The notes under the pieces: model-generated
What the model was told of the DNA's origin: nothing
Seen by the model: the letters and a program-made list of their open reading frames with translations, nothing else
Databases searched by the model: none
NCBI RefSeq assembly: GCF_000455345.1
Contig: NZ_HG315690.1
Coordinates: 248,001-312,000, forward strand
Reading direction: 5' to 3'
Length of the DNA: 64,000 bases
Source of the DNA: Halopiger goleimassiliensis
GTDB taxonomy: Archaea > Halobacteriota > Halobacteria > Halobacteriales > Natrialbaceae
Shown: positions 46,643-55,637 of the stretch, piece after piece
Numbering within the stretch: the first letter of the stretch is position 1
Layout: every line of letters starts with the position of its first letter
Made by a program: the position numbers and the translations under genes

Positions 46643-47494
46643 ATGATCGACAGGCGGTCGGTTACCGCTCTCGCGACTGTCGGTTTCCTGTCGGCGGTAG
46701 CAGGCTGTTTCTCGAGGAGCGGCGACGAGACTCCGGCATCGAGCGACAGCGACGACGAGGGAGCAACCGCGACGAACGGGGACGACGAGACGGACGAGTC
46801 GACGTATAGCGACGTTCGACGGGACGCGGCGGAAACGTTCGAAACGTGGCGAGACCACCGCTTCGAGCTAACGGTCGACGACCGTCGGGGAGACGAGAGG
46901 GTGTACCATCACCTCGAGGGACGGTTCTCCGTCGCGCAACCCGACGGCGACGCCGCGTACGAGCGCCGGATCGACGGTGATCGCGTTCGGGACCGAACGT
47001 ACGAGTTCACCGCCGGCGACGGGACGCTCTTCCTTCGAGTGGGCGAGGACTCGGTCGAACTCGAGGACGTAACGGAAGCGGATCTCGGCCGGACGTTCGA
47101 GATCGAACTGGCGGACAGAACCGAGTGGACGTACGAGTCCGTCCGGAACGAACTCGAAGAACTGCTGCGGGCCGAGGTCGAAGACATAGTCGTTCGCGAT
47201 CGTGGGAGTCGGGGCGACGAGACCCTGGCCACGATCTACGAGCTAGCACTCGACCCGAGCGACGACCTCATCGCCCGATATCTCACGAAAACCGTTCAGC
47301 AAACGATAGGCACGGATCCCGTCGAGATCGACGCAGGGGACCTCCGCGACGCGACCACCGACGTCGAGTTCCGGTTCGGCGTCGATCCCGAAACCGGTGA
47401 CGTGACGTTCGTCGATCCGGCACTGCGGATCGATACGGACGCCGCAGCGATGACGATCGAGTACGTCCTGCGACCGGAGCTGACGGATCACTAG
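46643..47494 (+). CDS. Probable Tat-exported lipoprotein
   Basis: A 283-residue secreted protein. The N-terminus has an Arg-Arg pair (residues 4-5), a hydrophobic stretch and the lipobox SAVAGC with Cys22, so it is probably a Tat lipoprotein anchored to the outside of the membrane. A Ser/Asp/Glu linker (about 25-57) precedes a beta-rich domain, with strands such as HHLEGRFSVAQ, AYERRIDGDRVRDRTYEF and VEFRFGVDPETGDVTFVDPALRI, suggesting a LolA/LprG-like fold. It is divergent from its left neighbour and separates the two parts of the cobalamin cluster. Function unknown. Confidence 0.8.
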   Translation: MIDRRSVTALATVGFLSAVAGCFSRSGDETPASSDSDDEGATATNGDDETDESTYSDVRRDAAETFETWRDHRFELTVDDRRGDERVYHHLEGRFSVAQPDGDAAYERRIDGDRVRDRTYEFTAGDGTLFLRVGEDSVELEDVTEADLGRTFEIELADRTEWTYESVRNELEELLRAEVEDIVVRDRGSRGDETLATIYELALDPSDDLIARYLTKTVQQTIGTDPVEIDAGDLRDATTDVEFRFGVDPETGDVTFVDPALRIDTDAAAMTIEYVLRPELTDH

Positions 47495-47512
47495 CGCGGC
47501 ATCGGAACAGAC

Positions 47513-47618
47513 GGAGTCGGCACCAGCACGGTTTCGACGGAAATCGGTCGAACGAACCGGAGTCGGCACTAGCACGGTTCCGGACGAAACCCCGTCGAAC
47601 AAATCGGAGTCGGAACCG
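47513..47618. repeat. 46-47 bp imperfect tandem repeat after the lipoprotein gene
   Basis: The unit beginning GGAGTCGGCAC(C/T)AGCACGGTT occurs at 47513 and 47559, and a truncated third copy (GGAGTCGGAACCGT) at 47606. Period is 46-47 bp. It fills most of the 145-bp gap between the convergent lipoprotein gene and cbiG, so it may act as a shared termination region or be a mobile remnant. Confidence 0.65.
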
Positions 47619-47639
47619 TCTAGGGCAGTGGTTCCACCG

Positions 47640-48605
47640 TTAGCGGCCGATCGCCACCGTCACCTCGTCCTCGTAGCTCATCTTCTCGAGAACCAGTTCC
47701 CCCTCGCGGCCGCCTGCGATCGCCGACGCCTCGGAGACGCCGGGCCAGCCGATCAGTTCCTTGGACTTCGAGGGCGTCGGCCCCTCGTGATCGAGCAGGG
47801 TCTCCTTGTCGAAGGTGACGACGCCCAGATCGAGTTCCTGGGCCGCCTCGAGCAGTCCCTCCTCGTCTTCCTTCCGGGTCGCGGTGCCGACGAACTCCAC
47901 GTCCTCGAAATCGTAGTCGGTTCGCTCGAGGGCTTCCTCCCACGCGGCGAGGAAGGCGTCCTTGCTGGCCCCCGAAACGCTACCCGTCCCGAGGACGACG
48001 CCGTCGTCTTTGTTGCGCTTGAGGACGGTCACGTCGTCGCCGACCAGCACGGCTTTCGGGCCGTCGAGTCGGGCAACTGGCCCGAGATCGTCGTCGAGAA
48101 CGGCGAGATTCGTCTTCACCGTGGAGTCGCCGTTGACGACGTGGGCGTCCATCGCCTTCGCCTTGGACTCGACGCCCTGCTTGCCGGCGGCCTCCGAGGC
48201 CGTTGTCATCGCCGGTACGGCCCCCATCGTCGCCAGGTCCTGGGCGACCTGGTTGGCCCCGTGGTGGCCGCCGGTGATCGGGATCGCCCACGTCAACTCC
48301 TCGTCGACGACGCAGATGGCAGGGTCATCCCACTTGTCGTCGAGCAGGTGAGCCGTCTTCCGCATGGCGATTCCCGAAGCCATGAGACCGACGAAGCAGT
48401 CGTACTCGCCCCAGTGCTCCTCGAAGACGTCACCGTGGTACTCGACGATATCGATCGTTTCGTAGCGATCCTCGAGTTCCGCCTCGATCTCCTCGGCGGT
48501 CTCCATCTTGCGCTCGAAAGCGACGATCGCGATCTCCTCCGCGACCTCGCCGTCGCTGTCCGGCGTCGCACAGTGGCCGCCGTCCTCGTCCGTTCCTGAA
48601 CTCAT
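47640..48605 (-). CDS. cbiG: Cobalt-precorrin 5A hydrolase
   Basis: Opens the delta-lactone of cobalt-precorrin-5A, releasing acetaldehyde in the anaerobic cobalamin pathway. The 321-residue protein has the N-terminal CbiG domain with FVGLMASGIAMRKTAHLL and the central AIPITGGHHGANQVAQDLA block, followed by the C-terminal domain (about 200-321) with GTGSVSGASKDAFLAAWEEAL and FVGTATRKEDEEGLLEAAQEL. The ATG at 48605 opens an acidic, Ser/Gly tail before the domain. It is separated from the cbiH operon by the oppositely oriented lipoprotein gene and has its own promoter. Confidence 0.94.
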   Translation of the reverse strand: MSSGTDEDGGHCATPDSDGEVAEEIAIVAFERKMETAEEIEAELEDRYETIDIVEYHGDVFEEHWGEYDCFVGLMASGIAMRKTAHLLDDKWDDPAICVVDEELTWAIPITGGHHGANQVAQDLATMGAVPAMTTASEAAGKQGVESKAKAMDAHVVNGDSTVKTNLAVLDDDLGPVARLDGPKAVLVGDDVTVLKRNKDDGVVLGTGSVSGASKDAFLAAWEEALERTDYDFEDVEFVGTATRKEDEEGLLEAAQELDLGVVTFDKETLLDHEGPTPSKSKELIGWPGVSEASAIAGGREGELVLEKMSYEDEVTVAIGR

Positions 48606-48681
48606 CGGATCCCTCCGTGACGATTTGGTCTCGCGCTCACGAGGTATACCGACTCGCTCATCCCTAATACAACCTACGTTT

Positions 48682-48693
48682 CCCATATACAAT
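48682..48693 (-). promoter_or_regulatory. Promoter of cbiG
   Basis: Leftward TATA-like TTGTATATGGGA (reverse complement of 48682-48693) with a predicted start near 48662 and a leader of about 55 nt to the ATG at 48605. The DNA from 48606 to 48855 contains no supported gene. Confidence 0.45.
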
Positions 48694-48855
48694 GATAGTT
48701 GATCTTCGGTCGAGACCGGAGCGAAGCGATTACACCGGCTAGTTCACGGTACTCCGTCCTGGGAATAGAACGTCGAAACGGACTGCGGTCCGAACCCCCA
48801 GAGTCGCAGAACGACCGTCGACCGTTCGGTTGCCGCGTTCGTACGACTTCGTCGG

Positions 48856-49692
48856 CTACGGCGATCCGGGTCGAATCCGAACGTCGATACCGTCGGGATC
48901 GACGACCACGAAGCCGTCGTCCGCCTCCCGTAGTGGACGCTCGCGTTCCCGCAACCGCTCCCGGAGCGCCTCGACGGCTCGCCCCTCGGGTACGACGAGT
49001 TCGAACCAGGAGAGCCCCCGACCGTCGGCGGGGTTCGTTCGCCGGTTCCACGTGTTCGCCCCGATGTGATGGTGGTAGCCGCCGGCCGAGACGAACGTCG
49101 CACCCGGGACGGTCGCCTGCACGTCGAACCCGAGCGTCTCGACGTAGAACGTTTCGAACGCCTCCAACGAGGTCACCTCGAGGTGAACGTGTCCGATTGT
49201 CGTCCCTGGTAGTGCCGACGACTCGCCCGTCGCTGCCGCTTCGAGGGCTTCGAGATCCAGCGGGTCGGTCGCCATGCGAATCCGCCCGTCGTCGGTTCTG
49301 GGCCACTCCTCGCGCGGGTAATCGCGGTAGATCTCCACGCCGTTTCCGTCCGGATCGGTGAGATAGAGGGCTTCGCTTACCCGGTGATCGGACGCCCCCT
49401 CGAGGTGCCAGCGATCCCGAATCCGACCGAGTGCATCGCCCAGCGCCGCCCGCGTTGGCATCCTGAAGGCGACGTGATAGAGTCCGGCAGCCTCTCGACC
49501 CCGTCGAGATTCGTTCCCGTCGTCCTCCAGGACGAGACGCGACGCGTCGTCGACGCCGAGCGTCACCCTCGACGCCGTCCGATTCAGTACTTCGAGGCCG
49601 ACGACGTCCCTGTAGAACTCGAGTTCCGCTTCGACGTCCGAGACGCGAAGTGCCGTTCGCCCGATCCGCGTGCCGTCAGGGAGCGTCTCCAT
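48856..49692 (-). CDS. VOC-family glyoxalase/extradiol dioxygenase (CatE-like)
   Basis: A 278-residue protein made of two vicinal-oxygen-chelate modules. The first, RIGRTALRVSDVEAELEFYRDVVGLEVL to LYLTDPDGNGVEIYRD, and the second, TIGHVHLEVTSLEAFETFYVETLGFDV with SAGGYHHHIGANTWNRR and a later WFELVVPEG, have the His...Glu metal ligands of extradiol dioxygenases related to CatE (catechol 2,3-dioxygenase-like). Activity on catechols is likely but unproven; other VOC activities cannot be excluded. Monocistronic. The ATG at 49692 starts directly before the first module. Confidence 0.88.
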   Translation of the reverse strand: METLPDGTRIGRTALRVSDVEAELEFYRDVVGLEVLNRTASRVTLGVDDASRLVLEDDGNESRRGREAAGLYHVAFRMPTRAALGDALGRIRDRWHLEGASDHRVSEALYLTDPDGNGVEIYRDYPREEWPRTDDGRIRMATDPLDLEALEAAATGESSALPGTTIGHVHLEVTSLEAFETFYVETLGFDVQATVPGATFVSAGGYHHHIGANTWNRRTNPADGRGLSWFELVVPEGRAVEALRERLRERERPLREADDGFVVVDPDGIDVRIRPGSP

Positions 49693-49776
49693 AGCCGTCG
49701 TTGAACCCGGACGACGATATAGCTCTGCGTACGGTTCGTCGGCCGGGCACTCGAAACGAGGGCTCGATCGGACCGG

Positions 49777-52700
49777 TCACTCGAGGAGACACTCCGCCGA
49801 ATCGGAGGGTGCGTCCGGTCCAACGGCTTCCCACGTCGGCGAACAGATCGGCTCGTCGTCGCCGTCGGCCACGCTGTCGGCGGCGGCTGCGACCGGTCCC
49901 CCTTTGGGCATGATGAGTCCCGGCACGATTACGACCACGTCCGATCCCGTCTCGAAGTCGACGGCCTCGTTGCGGCCAGCCTGAACCGTCGAACCGTCGG
50001 GCAGTTCGACCTCCACGGGACGCTCCTCGGCGAGGTAGGTCAACCGGTCGCTGTCGGCCGGATCGCCCACCGTCGAACTCACCTCGAGGCGGGCGTACTC
50101 CCCGTTGACGGTGACGTTCCAGACGTTGAGCGTGGCGTACCAGCTATTGGGAAACGGGGCGACCTCGAACCCGGGCCACTCGAACTGTTGTTCCGTTTGG
50201 ATCGACAGCGGATCGTGCTGGAAGTCAGTCGGAACGTCGGTATCCAGGACAGTCGCGTTGGCCGGTCGGACGGCCGCGCTCACGTTTCGGTCGACCGCCG
50301 ACGCCGACAGGTAGGTCGGTGCGCCGGACACCTCGTAGTGGGCGTCGTCGAGCACCGGCGAGCCGCGGAGTTGCTCGGGATCGGGATCGAAATCGGCGTT
50401 GGCGAAGCCTTGCACGAAATCCAGGACCTCGTTCAGGCCGTCGATCGCACCATCGGTTTTGTTGTCGATCTCGTCGTTTACCGATCCCAGATAGCCGCTG
50501 TATTCGTCGCCGAACAGGTCCAGCCAGTAGTAAAGCCGGTCGAAGTAGGCCCGCCTGACCTGTTGTTTCGCCTTCTCCTCCGGCGTTTCGTACGGCCCGC
50601 CGTCGACGAGCTGTGGCTCTATCGCGTCCTTGATGTGTTCTTTGACCCGCTCTGGCGGGCTGTCGTCTTCGTCGACCGCGTCGCTGAGTTTCATGTGGTA
50701 GGGATCCTCCTCCCAGGCGTCGTCGAACGCCTCGTGGACGTCCTCGAGTTCGTCGTCCAGCGACTCGAGGAGGTCGTCTTTCGCGTCGTCCGGGAGGACC
50801 TCGTCCGCCGAGATCGTCCCGGCGTTCGACGGCCCGATGCTGGTGGCCGCCGTCTCGAGCGAACTCGGCTCCGCGCTCTCGAGTGCCGACTCGAGGCTAC
50901 TCGCGATCTCGTCGGCCGCGTCGTCGTAGTTGTCGACGGTCGTCAACGCGAGGAGTGCGGTCTCGAATCCCGGACGGAACGTGGCGTTCTCGTGGCTCCC
51001 GTAATCAGTTGCGATCGGCGCGGTATCGACTTCGAACTCGTCCGGACGAACGAAGTAGCGGCCGCCGTCGTCGATTCCGTACTCGCTCTCGATCGTGCTG
51101 TTGACCGACACCTCGATGGGACCGGTGGCCGATCTGATCGTGGTATTGGGACTCGTGACGTTCTTGTCGATCGCTTCGAACTCGTGGGTCGTCGTCACGT
51201 TTACCGTCGCGTTCGCCTCGAGGTGGTGGATCGGGCGAGTGTACTCGTCGCCGTCCGGCATAGGGTCGTGACTGACGGATTCGATCGTCACGTTGTCGAC
51301 GACCTCCGCGACCAACTCGCCGTCGTCCTCGTAACCAGGAGGTGTCTCCGGAGTCGGTGGCGTCCCGGCGTTAGAGTCCGTGACGATCGAGACGCCGAGT
51401 TCGTAGAGGTCGTCGCTGATGTCGGCCAGATCCCTGTTGTACGAGTCGCCGCCGTGATCGAAGTCGTCGACGTCGACGTCTTCCTCGACGGTTCCACCGG
51501 CGTCCTCGACGTCGCCCTGGATGGCGTCCGCTTGCTCCTGGAGGTACGCGACCGGGTCGGTCGCTTCCGAGAGTTGATACTCGTAGTACGTCGCCTGTGC
51601 GAACTCCGTGACCGGAACTTCGATCTCCTGGTCCGCGACGTCCATGCTCTCGATGCCGTCCTGGATCAGTTCGGACATCGGCGGCACCTCGGGAAGTTCG
51701 CCCGTCGCCTGGTCGCCGAAGATCCACTCGTTGTACAACCCGTCGTCCTCACAGAGTTCCTGCTGAAAGTCCGTGTCCTCGTCCACCGGGACGGAGGCGT
51801 TGCCCGCTTCGTCGTCGAATTCACCGCCCTCGACGGACTCCGCCTGCTCCTCGAGACCGTCCGTGAACGTGTTGTTGCCGTCGGGGACGACGTCGCCTCC
51901 CTCTCCGCCGAGGTCGACGTCGCTGATCGTCGTCGCGAGGTCGAGACTCATACAGAGGTACTGTGGTCGCATCGTCCGGTCGGCGTACGGATCGCGCGTA
52001 CCGAAGACGTCCTCCTGGACGGCGAAGATGGCGTGGTTTGCGAGTACCTCCGTGTGATCGATGCCGAGTATCTCCTCGAAGGACTGATCGTCGGACGTCA
52101 GGGTCGGTTCGCCGAACCGGTTCCAGGTCGCCTTCATGTAGGCGATCGGGTAGAGCCGACCCGCCAGTTCCTGCCCGAGCCCGTCGAGGCTGGTCGGATC
52201 CGGTAACCCATCGAACTCGGCGAAGTCCCTGTTGAGTTCGCTCTCGTACTCCTGACGCTTCTCGTTCAACTCGAACACCGGCGTCCCCACCTGCGTACTG
52301 ACCGAACGCGTCTCCATCGGCACGTCCTCGCGGCCGACCTCGGCGTCGAACTCCACCCCGTGCAGGGTCACGTCGACGATTCCCTCCTCGAGCCCGTCGT
52401 CGAAGTAACCGACCTCCAGATCGACCAGTTCGATGGCCCGACTCGGTGACAGTGCGCCCGATTCGGTCTCGTTAGAGACCGATTGCAGCGAGACCGACGA
52501 GCGAGCCTCGGGGCCAGCGGTCTGTCCCGCCCTGGGGAGCCGATCGACCGCTTCGACGTAGATCAGCAATTTCACGTAGTTCTCGAACGCCTCGGTCTGG
52601 TCGTCCGTCTCCACGATAGCAGGCACGGTACTGTTGTCGGTCGTGTTGATCGGTGCAGCGCCGGCCTGGTGGGTCGCCTCTAGCACTGCCGATCGAAGTT

Positions 52701-52899
52701 CGCTCTGTGCTGCGACTTCGGTACGATCCAGCAGGCGGTCCGCGTCGTGGTCGACCGTCGGCTCCGATCGTTGCTCGAGGACGGCGACGACGCCGATGCT
52801 CGAGACGAGCAACAGAACCGCGATCATCGCGAACGGCACGTGGCCGCGGTCTCCGATCGTAATCGATCCCTCCCGTCGTGAGCGATTGCGTCGTGACAT
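49777..52899 (-). CDS. Large membrane-anchored secreted protein (DUF7286-like)
   Basis: A 1040-residue protein with one N-terminal transmembrane helix at about residues 22-40 (VPFAMIAVLLLVSSIGVVAVL), so most of it lies outside the cell. The extracellular part is acidic and repetitive: alpha-rich regions near YLQEQADAIQGDVEDAGG and a beta-strand region near the C-terminus (YATLNVWNVTVNGEYARLEV), ending in a small hydrophobic segment (VVVIVPGLIM). Last gene of a four-gene operon; its ATG overlaps the previous stop by one base. The DUF number is from memory; function unknown, probably cell-surface assembly. Confidence 0.8.
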   Translation of the reverse strand: MSRRNRSRREGSITIGDRGHVPFAMIAVLLLVSSIGVVAVLEQRSEPTVDHDADRLLDRTEVAAQSELRSAVLEATHQAGAAPINTTDNSTVPAIVETDDQTEAFENYVKLLIYVEAVDRLPRAGQTAGPEARSSVSLQSVSNETESGALSPSRAIELVDLEVGYFDDGLEEGIVDVTLHGVEFDAEVGREDVPMETRSVSTQVGTPVFELNEKRQEYESELNRDFAEFDGLPDPTSLDGLGQELAGRLYPIAYMKATWNRFGEPTLTSDDQSFEEILGIDHTEVLANHAIFAVQEDVFGTRDPYADRTMRPQYLCMSLDLATTISDVDLGGEGGDVVPDGNNTFTDGLEEQAESVEGGEFDDEAGNASVPVDEDTDFQQELCEDDGLYNEWIFGDQATGELPEVPPMSELIQDGIESMDVADQEIEVPVTEFAQATYYEYQLSEATDPVAYLQEQADAIQGDVEDAGGTVEEDVDVDDFDHGGDSYNRDLADISDDLYELGVSIVTDSNAGTPPTPETPPGYEDDGELVAEVVDNVTIESVSHDPMPDGDEYTRPIHHLEANATVNVTTTHEFEAIDKNVTSPNTTIRSATGPIEVSVNSTIESEYGIDDGGRYFVRPDEFEVDTAPIATDYGSHENATFRPGFETALLALTTVDNYDDAADEIASSLESALESAEPSSLETAATSIGPSNAGTISADEVLPDDAKDDLLESLDDELEDVHEAFDDAWEEDPYHMKLSDAVDEDDSPPERVKEHIKDAIEPQLVDGGPYETPEEKAKQQVRRAYFDRLYYWLDLFGDEYSGYLGSVNDEIDNKTDGAIDGLNEVLDFVQGFANADFDPDPEQLRGSPVLDDAHYEVSGAPTYLSASAVDRNVSAAVRPANATVLDTDVPTDFQHDPLSIQTEQQFEWPGFEVAPFPNSWYATLNVWNVTVNGEYARLEVSSTVGDPADSDRLTYLAEERPVEVELPDGSTVQAGRNEAVDFETGSDVVVIVPGLIMPKGGPVAAAADSVADGDDEPICSPTWEAVGPDAPSDSAECLLE

Positions 52900-53939
52900 T
52901 AGCCCCAGGTCTGGACGGTGATGTCGATCGTCTCCGGTTCGATACATTCCGAAATGGTCTCGGCGAGTGCGTCCGCCTCCGCTGGATCGAGCTCCTCGCC
53001 GAACGACTCGTAGGTCGACTGGATCTGCTCGCCGGCCGAACTGTTGCGCAGATCGTCGGCGACGACGGCCGTCAGCCCGTCGTCGCCCGGTGAACCACTC
53101 AGCAGGTCGTTTGCGTCCGCTGCGTTCGGCTTCGTCCCGGTAATCTCGTCCTCGACGTCGACGCCGACGGCGTCGGCGACCTGTCGGTAGTTGTACAACG
53201 TCACTGCGTTCTCCGTCAGCGACGATTCGAGGGTGTACTGCGTCCGTTCGGGCGGGAAGTACCCCTCGAGGATGGCGTCGGCGACGTGTTCGGCGATCAG
53301 GTCGAACCCGTCCTCGACGCCCCCCTCGAACGAGTTCTGGTCGAAATCGTCGACCAGCGCGTCCGGATCGGGTGCCGGAACGTTCGACGATATCGTCGTC
53401 GTCGCACTCGAGACGTCCGCGGTCGACGGCGGTCGCGTTCCCGCGGTCGCCGTGCCGTTGATCCCGGCCCCGTCGTACGGTTCCCAGGTGGCGACGGCGT
53501 AGACGTGGCCCTCGCTGCCGACGAGTCGATCGCCGATCGCGGCCTCGACCGATCGTTCGACCTCGTCGCCATAGGCGAACAGCCCTGCCCCCTCGATCTG
53601 GAGGTTCGACCGTGCGGCCTCGCCGAGTAGATCGGTCGCAGCGCCGTACGTGGTGACGTTGTACAGCTCACTGACGTTCTCGGGTTCGAGATTCTCGGGG
53701 AGGTCGTAGTTGTCGATCTCCGTGGCGGCGTGGCCCGACTCGTTGGACGCGTTGAGGTCGTAGGTGATCGTCACCGTCGACCCCGAGAGGGTTTCCAGGG
53801 CCTGGTCGCCGCGATCGCCCTCGATCGACCGGTCACCGTCGTGGAGGTAGACGCCGATCAGCGTCACGGTCGCACTGACGATCAACAACGCCAGGCAGAC
53901 GTCGACCACGGTCGAAATCGCCCGGTCGCGACCTACCAT
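52899..53939 (-). CDS. Pilin-like membrane-anchored protein (DUF7284-like)
   Basis: A 346-residue protein with a short charged N-terminus (MVGRDR), then AISTVVDVCLALLIVSATVTLIGVY, matching archaeal type-IV pilin signal peptides in which a Gly/Arg-rich head precedes a long hydrophobic helix. The rest is exposed and contains several Ser/Thr/Asn stretches that may be N-glycosylated (Asn-x-Thr/Ser, e.g. near NASNES). It overlaps the next gene by one base and the preceding gene by 7, so it is an integral part of the operon. Function unknown; likely an external surface component. Confidence 0.8.
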   Translation of the reverse strand: MVGRDRAISTVVDVCLALLIVSATVTLIGVYLHDGDRSIEGDRGDQALETLSGSTVTITYDLNASNESGHAATEIDNYDLPENLEPENVSELYNVTTYGAATDLLGEAARSNLQIEGAGLFAYGDEVERSVEAAIGDRLVGSEGHVYAVATWEPYDGAGINGTATAGTRPPSTADVSSATTTISSNVPAPDPDALVDDFDQNSFEGGVEDGFDLIAEHVADAILEGYFPPERTQYTLESSLTENAVTLYNYRQVADAVGVDVEDEITGTKPNAADANDLLSGSPGDDGLTAVVADDLRNSSAGEQIQSTYESFGEELDPAEADALAETISECIEPETIDITVQTWG

Positions 53940-54427
53940 ACTTCCACCCGGAGCGTGCCGGAGCGAACGTCGGCCTCGTTCTCGAGGGCGACCGGGATCG
54001 ACCGCGTCGCGACGCTGGCGTCCTCGGGGGTCCCTTCCGCCGCGAGGTACTGGTTGAACTCGAGCACGTCGCTGGGATCCGTCTCGTTGGTGTACCCGGA
54101 CGGGAATCCCGCTGCATCGACCTGTCGGTACTCGCCGCCGTCGACTGCCGTGACCGTCACGTAGACGGACGAACCGGCCGGAAGCGTGTCGCCCTCGATG
54201 CGATAGACGAGTGGATCGAAGCCGTCCGAGGCGTGAAAGATCCCGTCGTCCGCGATATCGTCCCAGACGCGGTCGATCGTCTCGTCGGCCGTCGTCGCCT
54301 CGCTGAACCCGGGCAACAGCGGCTGGGTCGCCGCCGCATACAGCCCGAGCGCGATGGCGAATATCGAGACGGCCAGCATCGCCGCGAGCGGCTCCGTCTG
54401 GCCCCTAGACCGTGACGAGCGTGACAT
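53933..54427 (-). CDS. TadE/pilin-like small anchored protein (DUF7285-like)
   Basis: A 164-residue protein starting MSRSSRSRGQTEPLAAMLAV, followed by a single hydrophobic helix (about 15-36). The pattern Arg-Gly-Gln-Thr-Glu-Pro resembles the RGQ(A/S)xVE start of TadE-like pseudopilins and archaeal pilins with Glu at position +5. The extracellular part is short, with beta-strand character (SVYVTVTAVDGGEYRQV). Overlaps its neighbours by 7 and 23 bases. Probably a minor pilin or an envelope assembly component; the exact partner is unknown. Confidence 0.8.
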   Translation of the reverse strand: MSRSSRSRGQTEPLAAMLAVSIFAIALGLYAAATQPLLPGFSEATTADETIDRVWDDIADDGIFHASDGFDPLVYRIEGDTLPAGSSVYVTVTAVDGGEYRQVDAAGFPSGYTNETDPSDVLEFNQYLAAEGTPEDASVATRSIPVALENEADVRSGTLRVEVW

Positions 54428-55481
54428 AGTGAACACCTCCTCGATCGTCGTGCCAGTGAGGATCGTCGAACGAACCGACGGAGAGGTCGGGACCACAGAC
54501 CTCGATCCACTCGCCGGCGTCGTCGGCGCTGATGGGGGCGGAACACGAACCGAAGTCGGCCCCGGTTGCCTCGACGACGAGATCGTAGGTGCCGGCCCAC
54601 ACCTCGACCTCGTCCGCGTCGGTGTCGGTCACGTCGTCGAGATCCCCTTCCACGAGCGTGATCTCGTGGTGCGGGCTGGCGCTGAGGTTCGCGATCGGTT
54701 CGGTCACCTCGTCGTACGGCTCGACGTCCGGTTCGTCGTCGCAGTAGTCGTCCGAGAGAAAGCAGAGGGCCGAGGTATAGATGAACTCGAACCAGCCGTC
54801 CGGATCGTCGACGTCGAGTTCGTCCGTCAGCGTCGTTCCGTAGACGGTGACGTTCGTCCCGTTCTCGGGACTGCCGTGCGGTCTGAGTTCGACGGTGCCG
54901 GGAATCGCGAACGATTCGTCCTCGAGATCGTCGTCTCCCTCCTCGAGGTCGTCCGCGAACGCCTCGTTGTTCGAGACCTTGACCTCGAGTCCGACGGTCG
55001 GATCGGGTTCGACGGCGACAGTGCGGGCGACGAGTTCGCCGTCGGCGACGAGTTCCGACCCGCTGTACTGTTCGTCGGCGGCGTCGACGAGGGAGAAAAA
55101 CGTCGCTTTCGCGTCCGTGTGCGGATCGGCGAGTTCGTCGGCGAACTCCGCCTCGAACGGCGTCCCGTAGGTGAGGTTCTCGAGGCGGTCGTAGCCGTTG
55201 ACGGGGACGACCGTGCCGAAGGCGAAACTCGCGTGAGCCGTTCCGTGTTCGTTTTCCATCGTGATCGTCCGCCGATCGATGGTCACGGTTTCCGCGTCGT
55301 GTTCGTAGGTCGACCCGCTGGAATATTCGGTGGCGGTCGCACCTTCGATGGCGTTTGCGGCCTGCTGGGCGTCCGGCGGCGGGGCCGACGGCAGGCCCAG
55401 GACGATTCCGGCCAGTGCGACGGTGATGATCACCACCGCCACGTAGACGTACCAGGCGTCGACCGGTGCCTCGAAATCCAT
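54405..55481 (-). CDS. Membrane-anchored extracellular protein (DUF7283-like)
   Basis: A 358-residue protein with an N-terminal transmembrane helix at about residues 9-29 (WYVYVAVVIITVALAGIVLG) and a Pro-rich exit (PSAPPPDAQQ). The exposed part has a Cys pair (ALCFLSDDYC) and a second pair (FGSCSAPIS, WIEVCGPD), which may form disulfides. First gene of the operon of four; the TATA element at 55502-55510 places the transcript start at its ATG. Family unknown. Confidence 0.8.
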   Translation of the reverse strand: MDFEAPVDAWYVYVAVVIITVALAGIVLGLPSAPPPDAQQAANAIEGATATEYSSGSTYEHDAETVTIDRRTITMENEHGTAHASFAFGTVVPVNGYDRLENLTYGTPFEAEFADELADPHTDAKATFFSLVDAADEQYSGSELVADGELVARTVAVEPDPTVGLEVKVSNNEAFADDLEEGDDDLEDESFAIPGTVELRPHGSPENGTNVTVYGTTLTDELDVDDPDGWFEFIYTSALCFLSDDYCDDEPDVEPYDEVTEPIANLSASPHHEITLVEGDLDDVTDTDADEVEVWAGTYDLVVEATGADFGSCSAPISADDAGEWIEVCGPDLSVGSFDDPHWHDDRGGVHYVTLVTV

Positions 55482-55501
55482 ACCGGGTCTGCCGCGTAAC
55501 C

Positions 55502-55512
55502 GTATTTAAACA
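55502..55512 (-). promoter_or_regulatory. Promoter of the four-gene surface operon
   Basis: Leftward TTTAAATAC (reverse complement of 55502-55510) is a strong archaeal TATA element, about 25-29 nt before the ATG at 55481, so the operon transcript should be leaderless. The DNA from 55513 to 55637 has no supported gene. Confidence 0.6.
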
Positions 55513-55637
55513 ACCGGAAAACCTGAATGAGACAAGACGTCTCTTCGACGTACCAAGGGTTCGTGCAGTACACGTGCGGACAGCGCGTGACCGTCCGCTA
55601 TTACTCCCGATCGGCGGAGACTCGAGTATCGACCCGG

